From positions 1 through 64,000 of the forward strand of contig NZ_JOEQ01000014.1 in assembly GCF_000721075.1 (NCBI RefSeq): a stretch of DNA of 64,000 nucleotides, read 5' to 3'. Shown one piece after another: positions 32,792 through 40,398 of the stretch. Below the pieces are notes generated by a model, which saw only the letters and a list, made by a program, of their open reading frames with translations, made no database searches and had not been told where the DNA came from. Source of the DNA: Streptosporangium amethystogenes. GTDB taxonomy: Bacteria; Actinomycetota; Actinomycetes; Streptosporangiales; Streptosporangiaceae. Made by a program: the position numbers and the translations under genes. The number at the start of each line of letters is the position of its first letter. Position 1 is the first letter of the stretch.

Positions 32792-34306
32792 TCAGAGGAG
32801 CGGTATGACGATCTCGTCCTCAAGCGGGGGCTCGATCTCCTGCGGCAGGCAGCCGGTGGCGGCGAAGCAGCGGATCCGTAGGGCCTCGGGCGTCACCGAG
32901 ACGTGCAGGAAGCTCTTGAAGAACGGCGGGGTGTCCCAGTCCGACAGCTCCGACAGGTAGCGGTGGAACACCCTGCCCACCGGAAGCCGGAACGGCATCG
33001 GCCAGCCGCCGAGGATCCGGGCCACCCATCTCATCCGCCGGGTGATCGGCACGGCCGGGACGTCCCGTACCGGGGTGTTGCCGATCTGCCGGGACATCAG
33101 CGTCGCGCTCTCGTCCGGGGTGAGGTAGAGCCACCGCATGCGCAGCCGGTCGCTGTAGAGCCTGCTGTAGAAGGACAACGAGTCACCGCGGAGCGGGTAG
33201 CACCGGTAGTCGTCCTCGTGCAGGCCGCCGACGGTGACCCTGGGGATGGTGTGGGTGGCGTGCATGAAGGCCCCCGAGCCGCCCGCCACGATGTACTGGA
33301 TGGTCCGCTCCCCGACCTTGATCGGGAAGCGCTGGTAGTTGTGCACGTCGCCGCCTATCGCCGCGACGTAGTTGTGCGCGGGGGCGGTGACGATGTCGTC
33401 GATGGTGCCGCCCCCGGCCAGCTTCGACGGTTTGTAGTCGTTGCGGGTGTAGATGGGCTTTCCGGTGATCAGCACCTTGGGCCGGGGGTCGAGGGAGACC
33501 TCGCGCAGCCAGCCGGCCTGCTCGGCGTCGATGTCGCCGCGTATCCCGGTGTCCACACCGACGATGAGCAGCCCGGGGGTCTCCATCACCCAGTAGGGGG
33601 CCGGCTGCACGGCCTGTTGCTCGGGTCCTGGCCGCCGCTCGCGCGCCCTGGCCAGCCGGGCCTCGTCGATCTTCTCGGGCCTGCGCCAGAGCAGGCCGCG
33701 CAGCCCGGAGGGCGAAAGCTTGAACCCCTCGTTCTCCGCCTCCAGCGACGGGGCGTCACAGAAGACGCGCATGAAGCCGCCGAGCCCGTCGTACCAGTCG
33801 TGGTTGCCGGGGATCGCGTAGATCGGCGCCCGGTAGTCCTGGTAGGGGCGGAAGAACTTGTCCTCGTACTCGTTCCCCGAGCCTGTGGGGTAGATCACGT
33901 CACTGGCGACGACCGCGAAGGCGGTGTCCGCGCCGATCCTGAGCATGCCCGGCACCACGGCGTACTGCGAGGAGTCGCCCTCCCCGGTGTCACCGAGGAC
34001 CAGGAAGGAGAACTCGGGGCCGACGTCCATCGGGATACGGAAGGAGGGGTCGGCGCCCCGGGCCCGCTGGGACGCCACCCAGCGCGCCCGTACCTGCCCC
34101 GACGGATCTCCGAACAGGGCCGCGAGGACCTCGTTCCTGGAGCGCCAGACCGTACGCACGTCGAGCCAGGAGAAGGGCTTCTCGCTGGGCAGCAGGTCCT
34201 CGAAGCTCCCTCTGCGCGTGCAGGACCAGCCCGCACCCTCCTTGGACACCCGGGAGGAGACCTCACGCCCGCGCTGCGCCGCCCGTCCGACATCGACCAT
34301 GACCAT
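32792..34306 (-). CDS. Calcineurin-like metallophosphoesterase
   Basis: A 504-residue cytosolic phosphoesterase. The binuclear metal motifs are present in order: LVLGDTGEGD, ASDVIYP (with Ser in place of the usual Gly), IPGNHDWYDG and IGGDVHNYQRFP. There is no signal peptide, unlike purple acid phosphatases. About 120 residues of C-terminal extension end with WDTPPFFKSFLHVSV. The first ATG (34306) is used; a second ATG two codons on is equally possible. Substrate unknown: family members hydrolyse nucleotides, phospholipids or phosphoproteins. Confidence 0.88.
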   Translation of the reverse strand: MVMVDVGRAAQRGREVSSRVSKEGAGWSCTRRGSFEDLLPSEKPFSWLDVRTVWRSRNEVLAALFGDPSGQVRARWVASQRARGADPSFRIPMDVGPEFSFLVLGDTGEGDSSQYAVVPGMLRIGADTAFAVVASDVIYPTGSGNEYEDKFFRPYQDYRAPIYAIPGNHDWYDGLGGFMRVFCDAPSLEAENEGFKLSPSGLRGLLWRRPEKIDEARLARARERRPGPEQQAVQPAPYWVMETPGLLIVGVDTGIRGDIDAEQAGWLREVSLDPRPKVLITGKPIYTRNDYKPSKLAGGGTIDDIVTAPAHNYVAAIGGDVHNYQRFPIKVGERTIQYIVAGGSGAFMHATHTIPRVTVGGLHEDDYRCYPLRGDSLSFYSRLYSDRLRMRWLYLTPDESATLMSRQIGNTPVRDVPAVPITRRMRWVARILGGWPMPFRLPVGRVFHRYLSELSDWDTPPFFKSFLHVSVTPEALRIRCFAATGCLPQEIEPPLEDEIVIPLL

Positions 34307-34368
34307 ATCTTGGCAATGATCTTAAAGAGTCGCACCCGGATCGTCGGCAATAAAGGGGGCGATTCACA

Positions 34369-34479
34369 TCAGAAGCGGCTGAACCGGAAATCGTCGAAGT
34401 GGACGAGGATGGCCCGGCCGCGTTCCGGCCCCCTGGCCAGCAGGCCCACGGCTCCCGGCTCCAGCGGCGAGCCGATACT
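34369..34479 (-). pseudogene. Possible 3' remnant of a beta-sandwich/LamG-like protein gene
   Basis: A minus-strand stretch of 36 codons ends in GLLARGPERGRAILVHFDDFRFSRF before its stop. The V-x-F-D-D-F ending is typical of C-terminal beta-sandwich sensor domains in actinomycete lipoproteins and kinases. Upstream on that strand the frame runs into the antisense of the thioesterase gene with no homologous continuation, so this would be a truncated tail. Alternative: chance frame. Confidence 0.35.
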
Positions 34480-34581
34480 CCCCTCCCGCTCGCCCCTTTC
34501 CGCCGGAACCCGCCATGGACGCGCCGGGACTCCATGGGGAGCCCGCCAGGAGGGCGGATCATCCCACGCCGACCTCTGGAA

Positions 34582-34593
34582 TATAGTTCCACC
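34582..34593 (+). promoter_or_regulatory. -10 element of a leaderless thioesterase transcript
   Basis: TATAGT (34582-34587) is followed by 6 bases and then the GTG start at 34594, so transcription would begin at the start codon. No Shine-Dalgarno sequence and no clear -35 are visible. Confidence 0.6.
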
Positions 34594-35004
34594 GTGTACG
34601 CCTACTGGGAGACCGTTCCGACCAGGTGGAAGGACAACGACGTCTACGGCCACGTCAACAACGCCGTCCACTACTCGATGATGGACACCGTGATCAACAC
34701 CTGGCTGGTCAGGAGCGCGGGCCTGGACATCCACGGCGGCGACGCCATCGGCCTGTGTGTCGAGTCGCACTGCGTCTACAAGGCGTCGGTCTCCTTCCCC
34801 GAACCCATCCGGGTCGGGCTGCGGATCGGGCACCTGGGCCGTTCCAGCGTCCGCTACGAACTCGGGCTGTTCCGCGAGGACGGCGAGACGGTCGTGGCCG
34901 AGGGCCACTTCGTCCACGTGTTCGTCGACCGGGAGACCCGGCGGCCCGCCGGGATCCCCGGGCCGCTCCGCGAGGCCATGGAGAAGCTGACGGTCGCCGG
35001 TTGA
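34594..35004 (+). CDS. Acyl-CoA thioesterase, 4HBT/YbgC-like hotdog fold
   Basis: A 136-residue hotdog thioesterase. RWKDNDVYGHVNNAVHYSMMDTVINTWL matches the 4-hydroxybenzoyl-CoA thioesterase signature with the catalytic Asp-x-x-x-H-V-N-N pattern, and GDAIGLCVESHCVYKASVSFPEPIRVGLRI the central strands. GTG 34594 is chosen because homology begins at YAYWETVPTRW and a TATAGT -10 sits just before it; longer in-frame starts add a non-homologous tail. Likely hydrolyses a medium-chain or aromatic acyl-CoA. Confidence 0.88.
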   Translation: MYAYWETVPTRWKDNDVYGHVNNAVHYSMMDTVINTWLVRSAGLDIHGGDAIGLCVESHCVYKASVSFPEPIRVGLRIGHLGRSSVRYELGLFREDGETVVAEGHFVHVFVDRETRRPAGIPGPLREAMEKLTVAG

Positions 35005-35091
35005 CCTCGTTCCCGCCCTCCGCCAGAAGGCGGAAGGCGGAAGGCGACCTCCGGGAGACCCGCCGGAAAGGCGGGCCGCGAAGGACGGGCC

Positions 35092-36723
35092 TCAGGAGAC
35101 GGGCTTCTCCGGAGCGATCAGGACGCCCGGGTTGAGGATGCCCTCGGGGTCGAGCCGATCCTTGATCCCGCGCAGGATCTCCACGCCCAGATCGCCGACC
35201 TCGACCGCGTGGGCCTCCCGGTGATCGCGGCCGACGCCGTGGTGGTGCGAGATGGTGCCTCCGGCCGTGACGATCGCCTCGTTGACCGACCGCTTGGCCG
35301 CCTCCCACTGCCCGACGGGGTCGTCGGCCTGCGCCGTGACGACCGTGAAGTAGAGGGAGGCGCCGGTGCCGTACACGTGGGAGATGTGGCACATCACCAA
35401 CGGTGAGCCGAGCGAGGCGTGCAGCGAGAGCCGCACGGCCTCGTACAGGCGAGGAAGGTTGGACCAGAATCCGGCGGTCTCCAGCGTCTCGACGGTCGCC
35501 CCCGCGGCGAGCAGTGAGTCGCGCAGGTAGGGCGCGGAGTAGCGGCCGTGGGCCCACGACTCGCCGGGGCCGGGGCCGAGGTAGACGCCACCGAGCCCGG
35601 ACGCCACGGCGGCGACCCGTTCCCTCAGGCCGGGCACCTCCGAAAAACCCTCGTACCCGGCGATGGCCAGGCAGCCCGCGCCTGCGGACAGGGCACCGAT
35701 CTCGCTCGGCCTGGCCAGCCCGATCATCGTCTCGGTCTCGTCGGACAGGCGCAGCACCGTGGGCACGGCGCCCTCCTGGGCCAGGCGCCGCAGCGCGGCC
35801 GAGCCCGCCGCGAACGACTCGAACCGCCATCCCTCGTAGACGCGCTCGGCGGGCGCCGGCCGGACGCGGAGTCTCAGGGAGGTGATCACGCCGAAGGCCC
35901 CCTCCGACCCGAGGATCACCTGGCGCAGGTCGGGCCCGGCGGCCGAGGCGGGCGCCCGGCCCAGGTCGAGGGTGCCCCGCGGGGTCGCCACGGTCATGCC
36001 GACGACCATGTCGTCGAAGCGGCCGTAGCCGGCCGAGGCCTGACCGCTGGAGCGGGCGGCGGCGAAACCACCCAGCGTGGCGTACTCGAACGACTGCGGG
36101 AAGTGTCCTAGGGTGAGCCCGTGCCCAGCCAGAAGCTGCTCGGCCTGCGGGGCGCGCAGCCCCGGTTCCATCTCGGCGACCATCGACTCGCGGTCGACGG
36201 CGACCAGCCGGTTCAGCCGGACCAGATCCAGCGCGACGACGCCGGCGAAGCCCTGCCTGATCACGACCAGGCCGCCGACCACGGAGGTGCCGCCGCCGAA
36301 CGGGACCACCGCGACCCGGTGCGCGGCACAGGTCGCCAGCACCGCCAGCACCTCATCGTGGGAGCCGGGCAGCACCACGGCGTCGGGCGCGTCGGAGCCG
36401 TCTCCAGCGCGCATGCGCAGCAGATCGGGGGTGGACTTGCCGCGGGTGTGCCGGATGCGGGCGTCGTCGTCGAAGCGCACGTGGTCCGCGCCGACGACAC
36501 CGCGCAACTCGGTGAGAACCAGCGGGGACAGGGCCACGGCGGGCAGGCGCACCTCGCCGAAGTCGGCGGCCCTGTCCCGCGGCGGACGCACACCCAGCAT
36601 CTCGTGGAGCAGCTTGCGAATCGGTTCCGGCAGGTCGGCGGCCTTGGCGGGATCTCCCCAGCCGGACCAGAGCATGGGTTCCGCGGCACTTGTCGGTTTT
36701 TCCACCCCTACACTGTGACACAT
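35092..36723 (-). CDS. FAD-linked oxidase, alkyldihydroxyacetonephosphate synthase-like
   Basis: A 543-residue VAO/PCMH-fold flavoenzyme. The FAD-binding half has VVPFGGGTSVVGGL, LGHFPQSFEYATLGGFAAARSSGQASAGYGRFDDMVVGM, and ILGSEGAFGVITSLRLRV; the C-terminus has GTISHHHGVGRDH and LDPEGILNPGVL. These match alkyl-DHAP synthase (ether-lipid enzyme) and related D-lactate/glycolate dehydrogenases. A TetR regulator and glpD-like dehydrogenase are divergent, suggesting glycerophosphate or ether-lipid metabolism (inference). ATG 36723 abuts the TetR start; a GTG at 36705 is the other start option. Confidence 0.85.
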   Translation of the reverse strand: MCHSVGVEKPTSAAEPMLWSGWGDPAKAADLPEPIRKLLHEMLGVRPPRDRAADFGEVRLPAVALSPLVLTELRGVVGADHVRFDDDARIRHTRGKSTPDLLRMRAGDGSDAPDAVVLPGSHDEVLAVLATCAAHRVAVVPFGGGTSVVGGLVVIRQGFAGVVALDLVRLNRLVAVDRESMVAEMEPGLRAPQAEQLLAGHGLTLGHFPQSFEYATLGGFAAARSSGQASAGYGRFDDMVVGMTVATPRGTLDLGRAPASAAGPDLRQVILGSEGAFGVITSLRLRVRPAPAERVYEGWRFESFAAGSAALRRLAQEGAVPTVLRLSDETETMIGLARPSEIGALSAGAGCLAIAGYEGFSEVPGLRERVAAVASGLGGVYLGPGPGESWAHGRYSAPYLRDSLLAAGATVETLETAGFWSNLPRLYEAVRLSLHASLGSPLVMCHISHVYGTGASLYFTVVTAQADDPVGQWEAAKRSVNEAIVTAGGTISHHHGVGRDHREAHAVEVGDLGVEILRGIKDRLDPEGILNPGVLIAPEKPVS

Positions 36724-36740
36724 GACGTCTATCCGTCACA
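36709..36740 (+). promoter_or_regulatory. Leaderless -10 and TGTGAC/GTCACA dyad at the divergent TetR start
   Basis: TACACT (36709-36714) lies 7 bases before ATG 36722, giving a leaderless TetR transcript. TGTGAC (36714-36719) and GTCACA (36735-36740) form an inverted repeat with a 15-base spacer across the two divergent starts, a candidate TetR operator. Confidence 0.4.
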
Positions 36741-37288
36741 ACGCGGCCGCGGAGAGCGGCGACCAGATCCTCGACGCCGCCCGCGATGTGGTCCTCGCGG
36801 TGGGGGTGCGGCGAGCCACGCTCACCGACGTGGCCCGCCGGGCCGGGGTGTCGCGCATGACGATCTACCGTCACTGGCCCGACATGCGCAGTCTCGTCGC
36901 CGACCTGATGACCCGCGAGTGGGTGCGCGTCGCCGGCCGGTTCGCCACCGAGGACCCGGTCACCGCGGCGGTGGCGGTGGTGCGGGCGCTGCGCGACCAC
37001 CCGCTCTGGCGGAAGATCGTCGAGGTCGACCCCGAGCTGCTCCTGCCCTACCTGCTGGATCGCCGGGGCTCAAGCCATGAGGCCATGCTGGACCTCGTCG
37101 AGTCGGCGATCATCACAGGACAGGGCCTCGGCACCGTGCGCCCCGGTGACACGGTGAAGCTGGCCAGGGGCGTGCTGCTGACGGCCCAGTCGTTCCTGCT
37201 CTCCGGCCCCACCATGCTGAACCCGCTCACCAGGGACGATCTGGACACCGAGCTCGCCACGCTCCTGGAAAGGTACCTAAGACGGTGA
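36722..37288 (+). CDS. TetR-family transcriptional regulator
   Basis: A 188-residue repressor. The helix-turn-helix ILDAARDVVLAVGVRRATLTDVARRAGVSRMTIYRHWPDMRSLVADL occupies residues ~15-60; the rest is the all-helical ligand/dimer domain. It starts back-to-back with the FAD-linked oxidase (2-base overlap of the starts) and overlaps glpD by 4 bases (GTGA), so it is placed to control both directions. Ligand may be a glycerophosphate or lipid intermediate (inference). Confidence 0.92.
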   Translation: MTSIRHNAAAESGDQILDAARDVVLAVGVRRATLTDVARRAGVSRMTIYRHWPDMRSLVADLMTREWVRVAGRFATEDPVTAAVAVVRALRDHPLWRKIVEVDPELLLPYLLDRRGSSHEAMLDLVESAIITGQGLGTVRPGDTVKLARGVLLTAQSFLLSGPTMLNPLTRDDLDTELATLLERYLRR

Positions 37289-38787
37289 AATCCTCTCTCA
37301 ACGCCGCCCGCCGCGCCCGCGAGCTCGCCGAGGTCCGCGACCTCGTGGTGGACGTGCTGGTGGTGGGGCTGGGCGCGACCGGTGCCGGGGCGGCGCTCGA
37401 CGCGGCCTCCCGAGGTCTCTCCGTGGCCGCGATCGACGCCCACGACCTGGCGTTCGGTACCTCCAGGTGGAGTTCCAAGATGATCCATGGCGGGCTCCGC
37501 TATCTGGCCAGGGGGCAGGTCGGGGTGGCGTACGAGAGCGCGGTGGAACGTGGCCACCTGCTCGGCCGTACCGCGCCGCACCTGGTCAGGGCGCAGCCCT
37601 ACCTGCTGCCGCTGGTCCCCGCGGTCTCCCGCCGCCAGGCGGCGCTGGTGATGACCGGGTACCGGCTCGGCGAGGGGCTGCGGATCGCGGCGCGCACGCC
37701 CCGCCACCTCCTTCCCGGCCCCTTTCGCGTCTCCGCCGAGCAGGCGCTCGCCCTCGCCTCTCCGCTGGGTTCGCGCGGGCTGCGCGGCGCCCTGCTGTCG
37801 TGGGACGGGCGGCTGACCGACGACGCCCGCCTGGTGGTCTCCGTGGCCAGGACCGCCGCCCGCTGGGGGGCGAGGGTGCTGACGCGCTGCCGGGCGCTGG
37901 AGGTGTCCGGCGAGGGCGCGCTGGTCCGTGACGAGCTCGGCGGGGACACCTTCACGATCCGGGCCAGAACGGTGGTCAACGCCACCGGGGTCTGGGCCGC
38001 CGGGCTCCACCCGGACATCCGGATGCGCCCCTCGCGCGGCACCCATCTGGTGCTGCGACCCGAGACGCTGCCGGGTCTGGCCGCGGGGCTGCACATCCCG
38101 ATCCCCGGCGAGAGCAACCGGTTCGCACTGGTGCTCCCCCAGTCCGACGGACGGATCTACGTCGGCCTCACCGACGAGCCGGTGGACGGTCCCGTCCCGG
38201 ATGTCCCGCAGGCACCGGAGGAGGACGTGACCTTCCTGCTCGCCGTCCTGAACTCCGTGCTTGAGGAGCCGGTACGGCGTGCGGACGTCGCGGGCACCTA
38301 CGCGGGGCTGCGGCCGTTGCTCGCCGCCGACGGCCACACCGCCGACCTGTCCAGGAAGCACGCGCTACTGGCCACGCCGGACGGGATGGTGACGGTGGTG
38401 GGCGGCAAGCTGACCACGTACCGGCGGATGGCCGAGGACGCGGTCGACCGGGCCGTGTCGCTCGGCGGGCTCAAGGCGGGTCGGAGCCGCACCGCGAACC
38501 TGCCCCTCGTCGGGGCCGTCCGGCCGGACGGCAGCGGCAAGGGGGCGGACCGGCTCGCGGAGCGGTACGGGAGCGAGGCGGGCGCCGTGCGGGCGCTGAT
38601 GGCCCGCGAGCCCTGGCTGGCCGAGGCCGGCCCGACCGGGGTCACGGGGGCCGAGCTCGTCTGGGCGGTGAGGCACGAGGGGGCCCTGGACGTGGACGAC
38701 CTTCTCGACCGGCGGACCAGGATCGGCCTCGTCCCCTCCGATCGCGAGGCCGCCCTCCCGCTGGCGCGCGCGGCACTGGCCCACTGA
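37285..38787 (+). CDS. glpD: Glycerol-3-phosphate dehydrogenase (FAD, GlpD type)
   Basis: A 500-residue flavoprotein oxidising sn-glycerol-3-phosphate to DHAP and feeding the quinone pool. VDVLVVGLGATGAGAALDAASRG is the FAD Rossmann motif; FGTSRWSSKMIHGGLRYLARG, RGTHLVLRPE and VVGGKLTTYRRMAEDAVDRA are GlpD signatures. GTG 37285 overlaps the TetR stop. Slightly shorter than E. coli GlpD. Its neighbour on the other strand resembles alkyl-DHAP synthase, which uses acyl-DHAP; the pair may link glycerophosphate oxidation with ether-lipid chemistry. Confidence 0.9.
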   Translation: MKSSLNAARRARELAEVRDLVVDVLVVGLGATGAGAALDAASRGLSVAAIDAHDLAFGTSRWSSKMIHGGLRYLARGQVGVAYESAVERGHLLGRTAPHLVRAQPYLLPLVPAVSRRQAALVMTGYRLGEGLRIAARTPRHLLPGPFRVSAEQALALASPLGSRGLRGALLSWDGRLTDDARLVVSVARTAARWGARVLTRCRALEVSGEGALVRDELGGDTFTIRARTVVNATGVWAAGLHPDIRMRPSRGTHLVLRPETLPGLAAGLHIPIPGESNRFALVLPQSDGRIYVGLTDEPVDGPVPDVPQAPEEDVTFLLAVLNSVLEEPVRRADVAGTYAGLRPLLAADGHTADLSRKHALLATPDGMVTVVGGKLTTYRRMAEDAVDRAVSLGGLKAGRSRTANLPLVGAVRPDGSGKGADRLAERYGSEAGAVRALMAREPWLAEAGPTGVTGAELVWAVRHEGALDVDDLLDRRTRIGLVPSDREAALPLARAALAH

Positions 38788-38859
38788 CACCGCCGACACC
38801 GCCGGCGCGCTTTTACCCGCCTATGATCCTTTTCCCCCTGCGCCCTCCTGATCCGACCG

Positions 38860-38878
38860 TTAGGTTAGTCTTGCCTAA
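38860..38878 (+). promoter_or_regulatory. IdeR/DtxR iron box
   Basis: TTAGGTTAGTCTTGCCTAA (38860-38878) matches the 19-base actinobacterial DtxR/IdeR consensus TTAGGTTAGSCTAACCTAA at 16 positions. It lies 20 bases before the GTG of the sucrase/ferredoxin-like gene, where it would block transcription when iron is plentiful. Confidence 0.85.
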
Positions 38879-38897
38879 CTCGGAGCGAGGAGAGAGT

Positions 38898-39845
38898 GTG
38901 ATCACGAGCGGCGGCGCGAGCATGGCGGACATGGCGGGCAGGGGATGCGAGCACCCCCGGGGCTGCCATACCGGCGAACTGCCCGTCCATGCCAGCGCGA
39001 CCGTCGGAGCCCGCTTCTGGTTGCTGATCGAGCACTCCGGCCCCTGGGCCTCCCACCTTGAGGACTGCAAACTTCCCGAGGGCGTTCACACTCTTATCAA
39101 ACGGGCCTCGCGGCTCGGCATCCGGCCCCAGCTGATTCGCCGCCCGGGTCGCAGAAACCCCGTGGAAACCGGCATTCACGTCATGGTCGCCGACTCCACC
39201 GCCGCCAAGCCGTGGATCGCCGAAGGCATCTTCGCAGGTCCGGACGATCTTGACCTTGACAGCGTGGTGGCCGGAGTGGTCCCGGAGTCCTGCATACTTG
39301 TGAGTGAGCCGGTTTTTCTGGTCTGCACGCATGCCAAGCGCAACGCGTGCTGCGCCCGCATTGGACTACCCCTAGCTCGGTCCTTGGCAAAATCATTGCC
39401 GGACACAGTATGGGAAACATCACATGTTGGCGGCGATCGATACGCCGCCAACCTCGTGTGCTTGCCACACGGGCTTTACTACGGCAGCATGTCTCAGGCT
39501 GCTGCGATCGCGGCAGCCGACGCGTACCGGTCCGGCGAGATCATTCTTGACCGTTTCCGGGGACGCGCAGGCATCCCTGAGCCACTGCAGGCCGCTGAGC
39601 ATTTCATCCGCATTCATACGGGTGAACTCTCGGTTGGCGGAGTGGCCGTGGAATCCTCCAGGTCGGACGGCGCCATCACCGAGGCATTTGTGCGCGGTAG
39701 TGGCGCTCGTTTTCGGGTAGTGGTTGAACCCATGACGCTGACAACGCCATGTGGTACGGCTTGCGCCGATACGATCACTACCTACCGGCTGGTAGCGCTG
39801 GACAGGCTGACCCCTGTGCTGTACGCCACGTCCGCGCTGACCTGA
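38898..39845 (+). CDS. Iron-regulated sucrase/ferredoxin-like (Suc_Fer) protein
   Basis: A 315-residue thioredoxin-fold [2Fe-2S] protein family member. The N-terminal ARFWLLIEHSGPWASHL, the central VFLVCTHAKRNACCARIGLPLARSL and HVGGDRYAANLVCLPHGLYYG carry the conserved Cys and His residues. GTG 38898 is chosen because of the AGGAG at 38888-38892 and homology starting at HPRGCHTGELP. The iron box upstream implies expression under iron starvation, so a role as siderophore-iron reductase or electron carrier is plausible (inference). GC content drops visibly in its second half. Confidence 0.85.
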   Translation: MITSGGASMADMAGRGCEHPRGCHTGELPVHASATVGARFWLLIEHSGPWASHLEDCKLPEGVHTLIKRASRLGIRPQLIRRPGRRNPVETGIHVMVADSTAAKPWIAEGIFAGPDDLDLDSVVAGVVPESCILVSEPVFLVCTHAKRNACCARIGLPLARSLAKSLPDTVWETSHVGGDRYAANLVCLPHGLYYGSMSQAAAIAAADAYRSGEIILDRFRGRAGIPEPLQAAEHFIRIHTGELSVGGVAVESSRSDGAITEAFVRGSGARFRVVVEPMTLTTPCGTACADTITTYRLVALDRLTPVLYATSALT

Positions 39846-39951
39846 CTTGAGGGAACATCACGGCCAATCCAGGCGTTGGATCCAGGGACGCCACAAGCGT
39901 CCAAATGCGGCATCAACCAGAAATACCTCTCAACTATAAGGTGGTTTTCTC

Positions 39952-40266
39952 ATGTCTCAGGTACGTCGGCAGACCGCCCGGCCTCGGCCCAGCTGGGGAT
40001 GGCAGGATGACGCCGCGTGCCGGGGCGAGGACCTCGTGCTCTTCTTCGGTCCCGACGGTGAGCGTCAGCCCGAGCGTGACATCCGTGAACGTAAGGCCAA
40101 GGCGATCTGCGCCCAGTGCCCTGTTCGCGCCGAGTGCCTGGACTACGCGCTGTCCCGTCCGGAGAAGTACGGCACCTGGGGCGGTCTGAACGAGGACGAG
40201 CGCGCCTCCGAGCGCCGCCGTCGCATGCGCCGCGCCGCCAGCGCCGGCATCAGCGCCGTCGCCTGA
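39952..40266 (+). CDS. WhiB-family iron-sulfur transcription factor
   Basis: A 104-residue Wbl protein. The four cluster cysteines are in AACRGED, AICAQC and AECLDY; the turn GTWGGLNEDE and the basic RASERRRRMRRAA tail bind sigma factor and DNA. ATG 39952 follows a good AAGGTGG. It binds a 4Fe-4S cluster and works with the primary sigma factor region 4 (family knowledge). By eye it is not WhiB1/WblE, WhiB4/WblA or WhiB7, so subfamily is left open. A perfect hairpin follows. Confidence 0.95.
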   Translation: MSQVRRQTARPRPSWGWQDDAACRGEDLVLFFGPDGERQPERDIRERKAKAICAQCPVRAECLDYALSRPEKYGTWGGLNEDERASERRRRMRRAASAGISAVA

Positions 40267-40292
40267 GCAGTACCTCCACCCGGCTTCCCCTC

Positions 40293-40329
40293 ACGTGTGA
40301 TCTCGCGCACCCCTTGCGAGATCACACGT
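40293..40329. terminator. Bidirectional hairpin between whiB-family gene and rsgA
   Basis: ACGTGTGATCTCGC (40293-40306) and GCGAGATCACACGT (40316-40329) form a perfect 14-base stem with a 9-base loop between convergent genes. Confidence 0.85.
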
Positions 40330-40398
40330 TGTCGTGTCGGGCCCCGCACGTGCGGCGTCTGGAGCACAGACCACCGCACGGCGGGCATTTCCCGTGTT

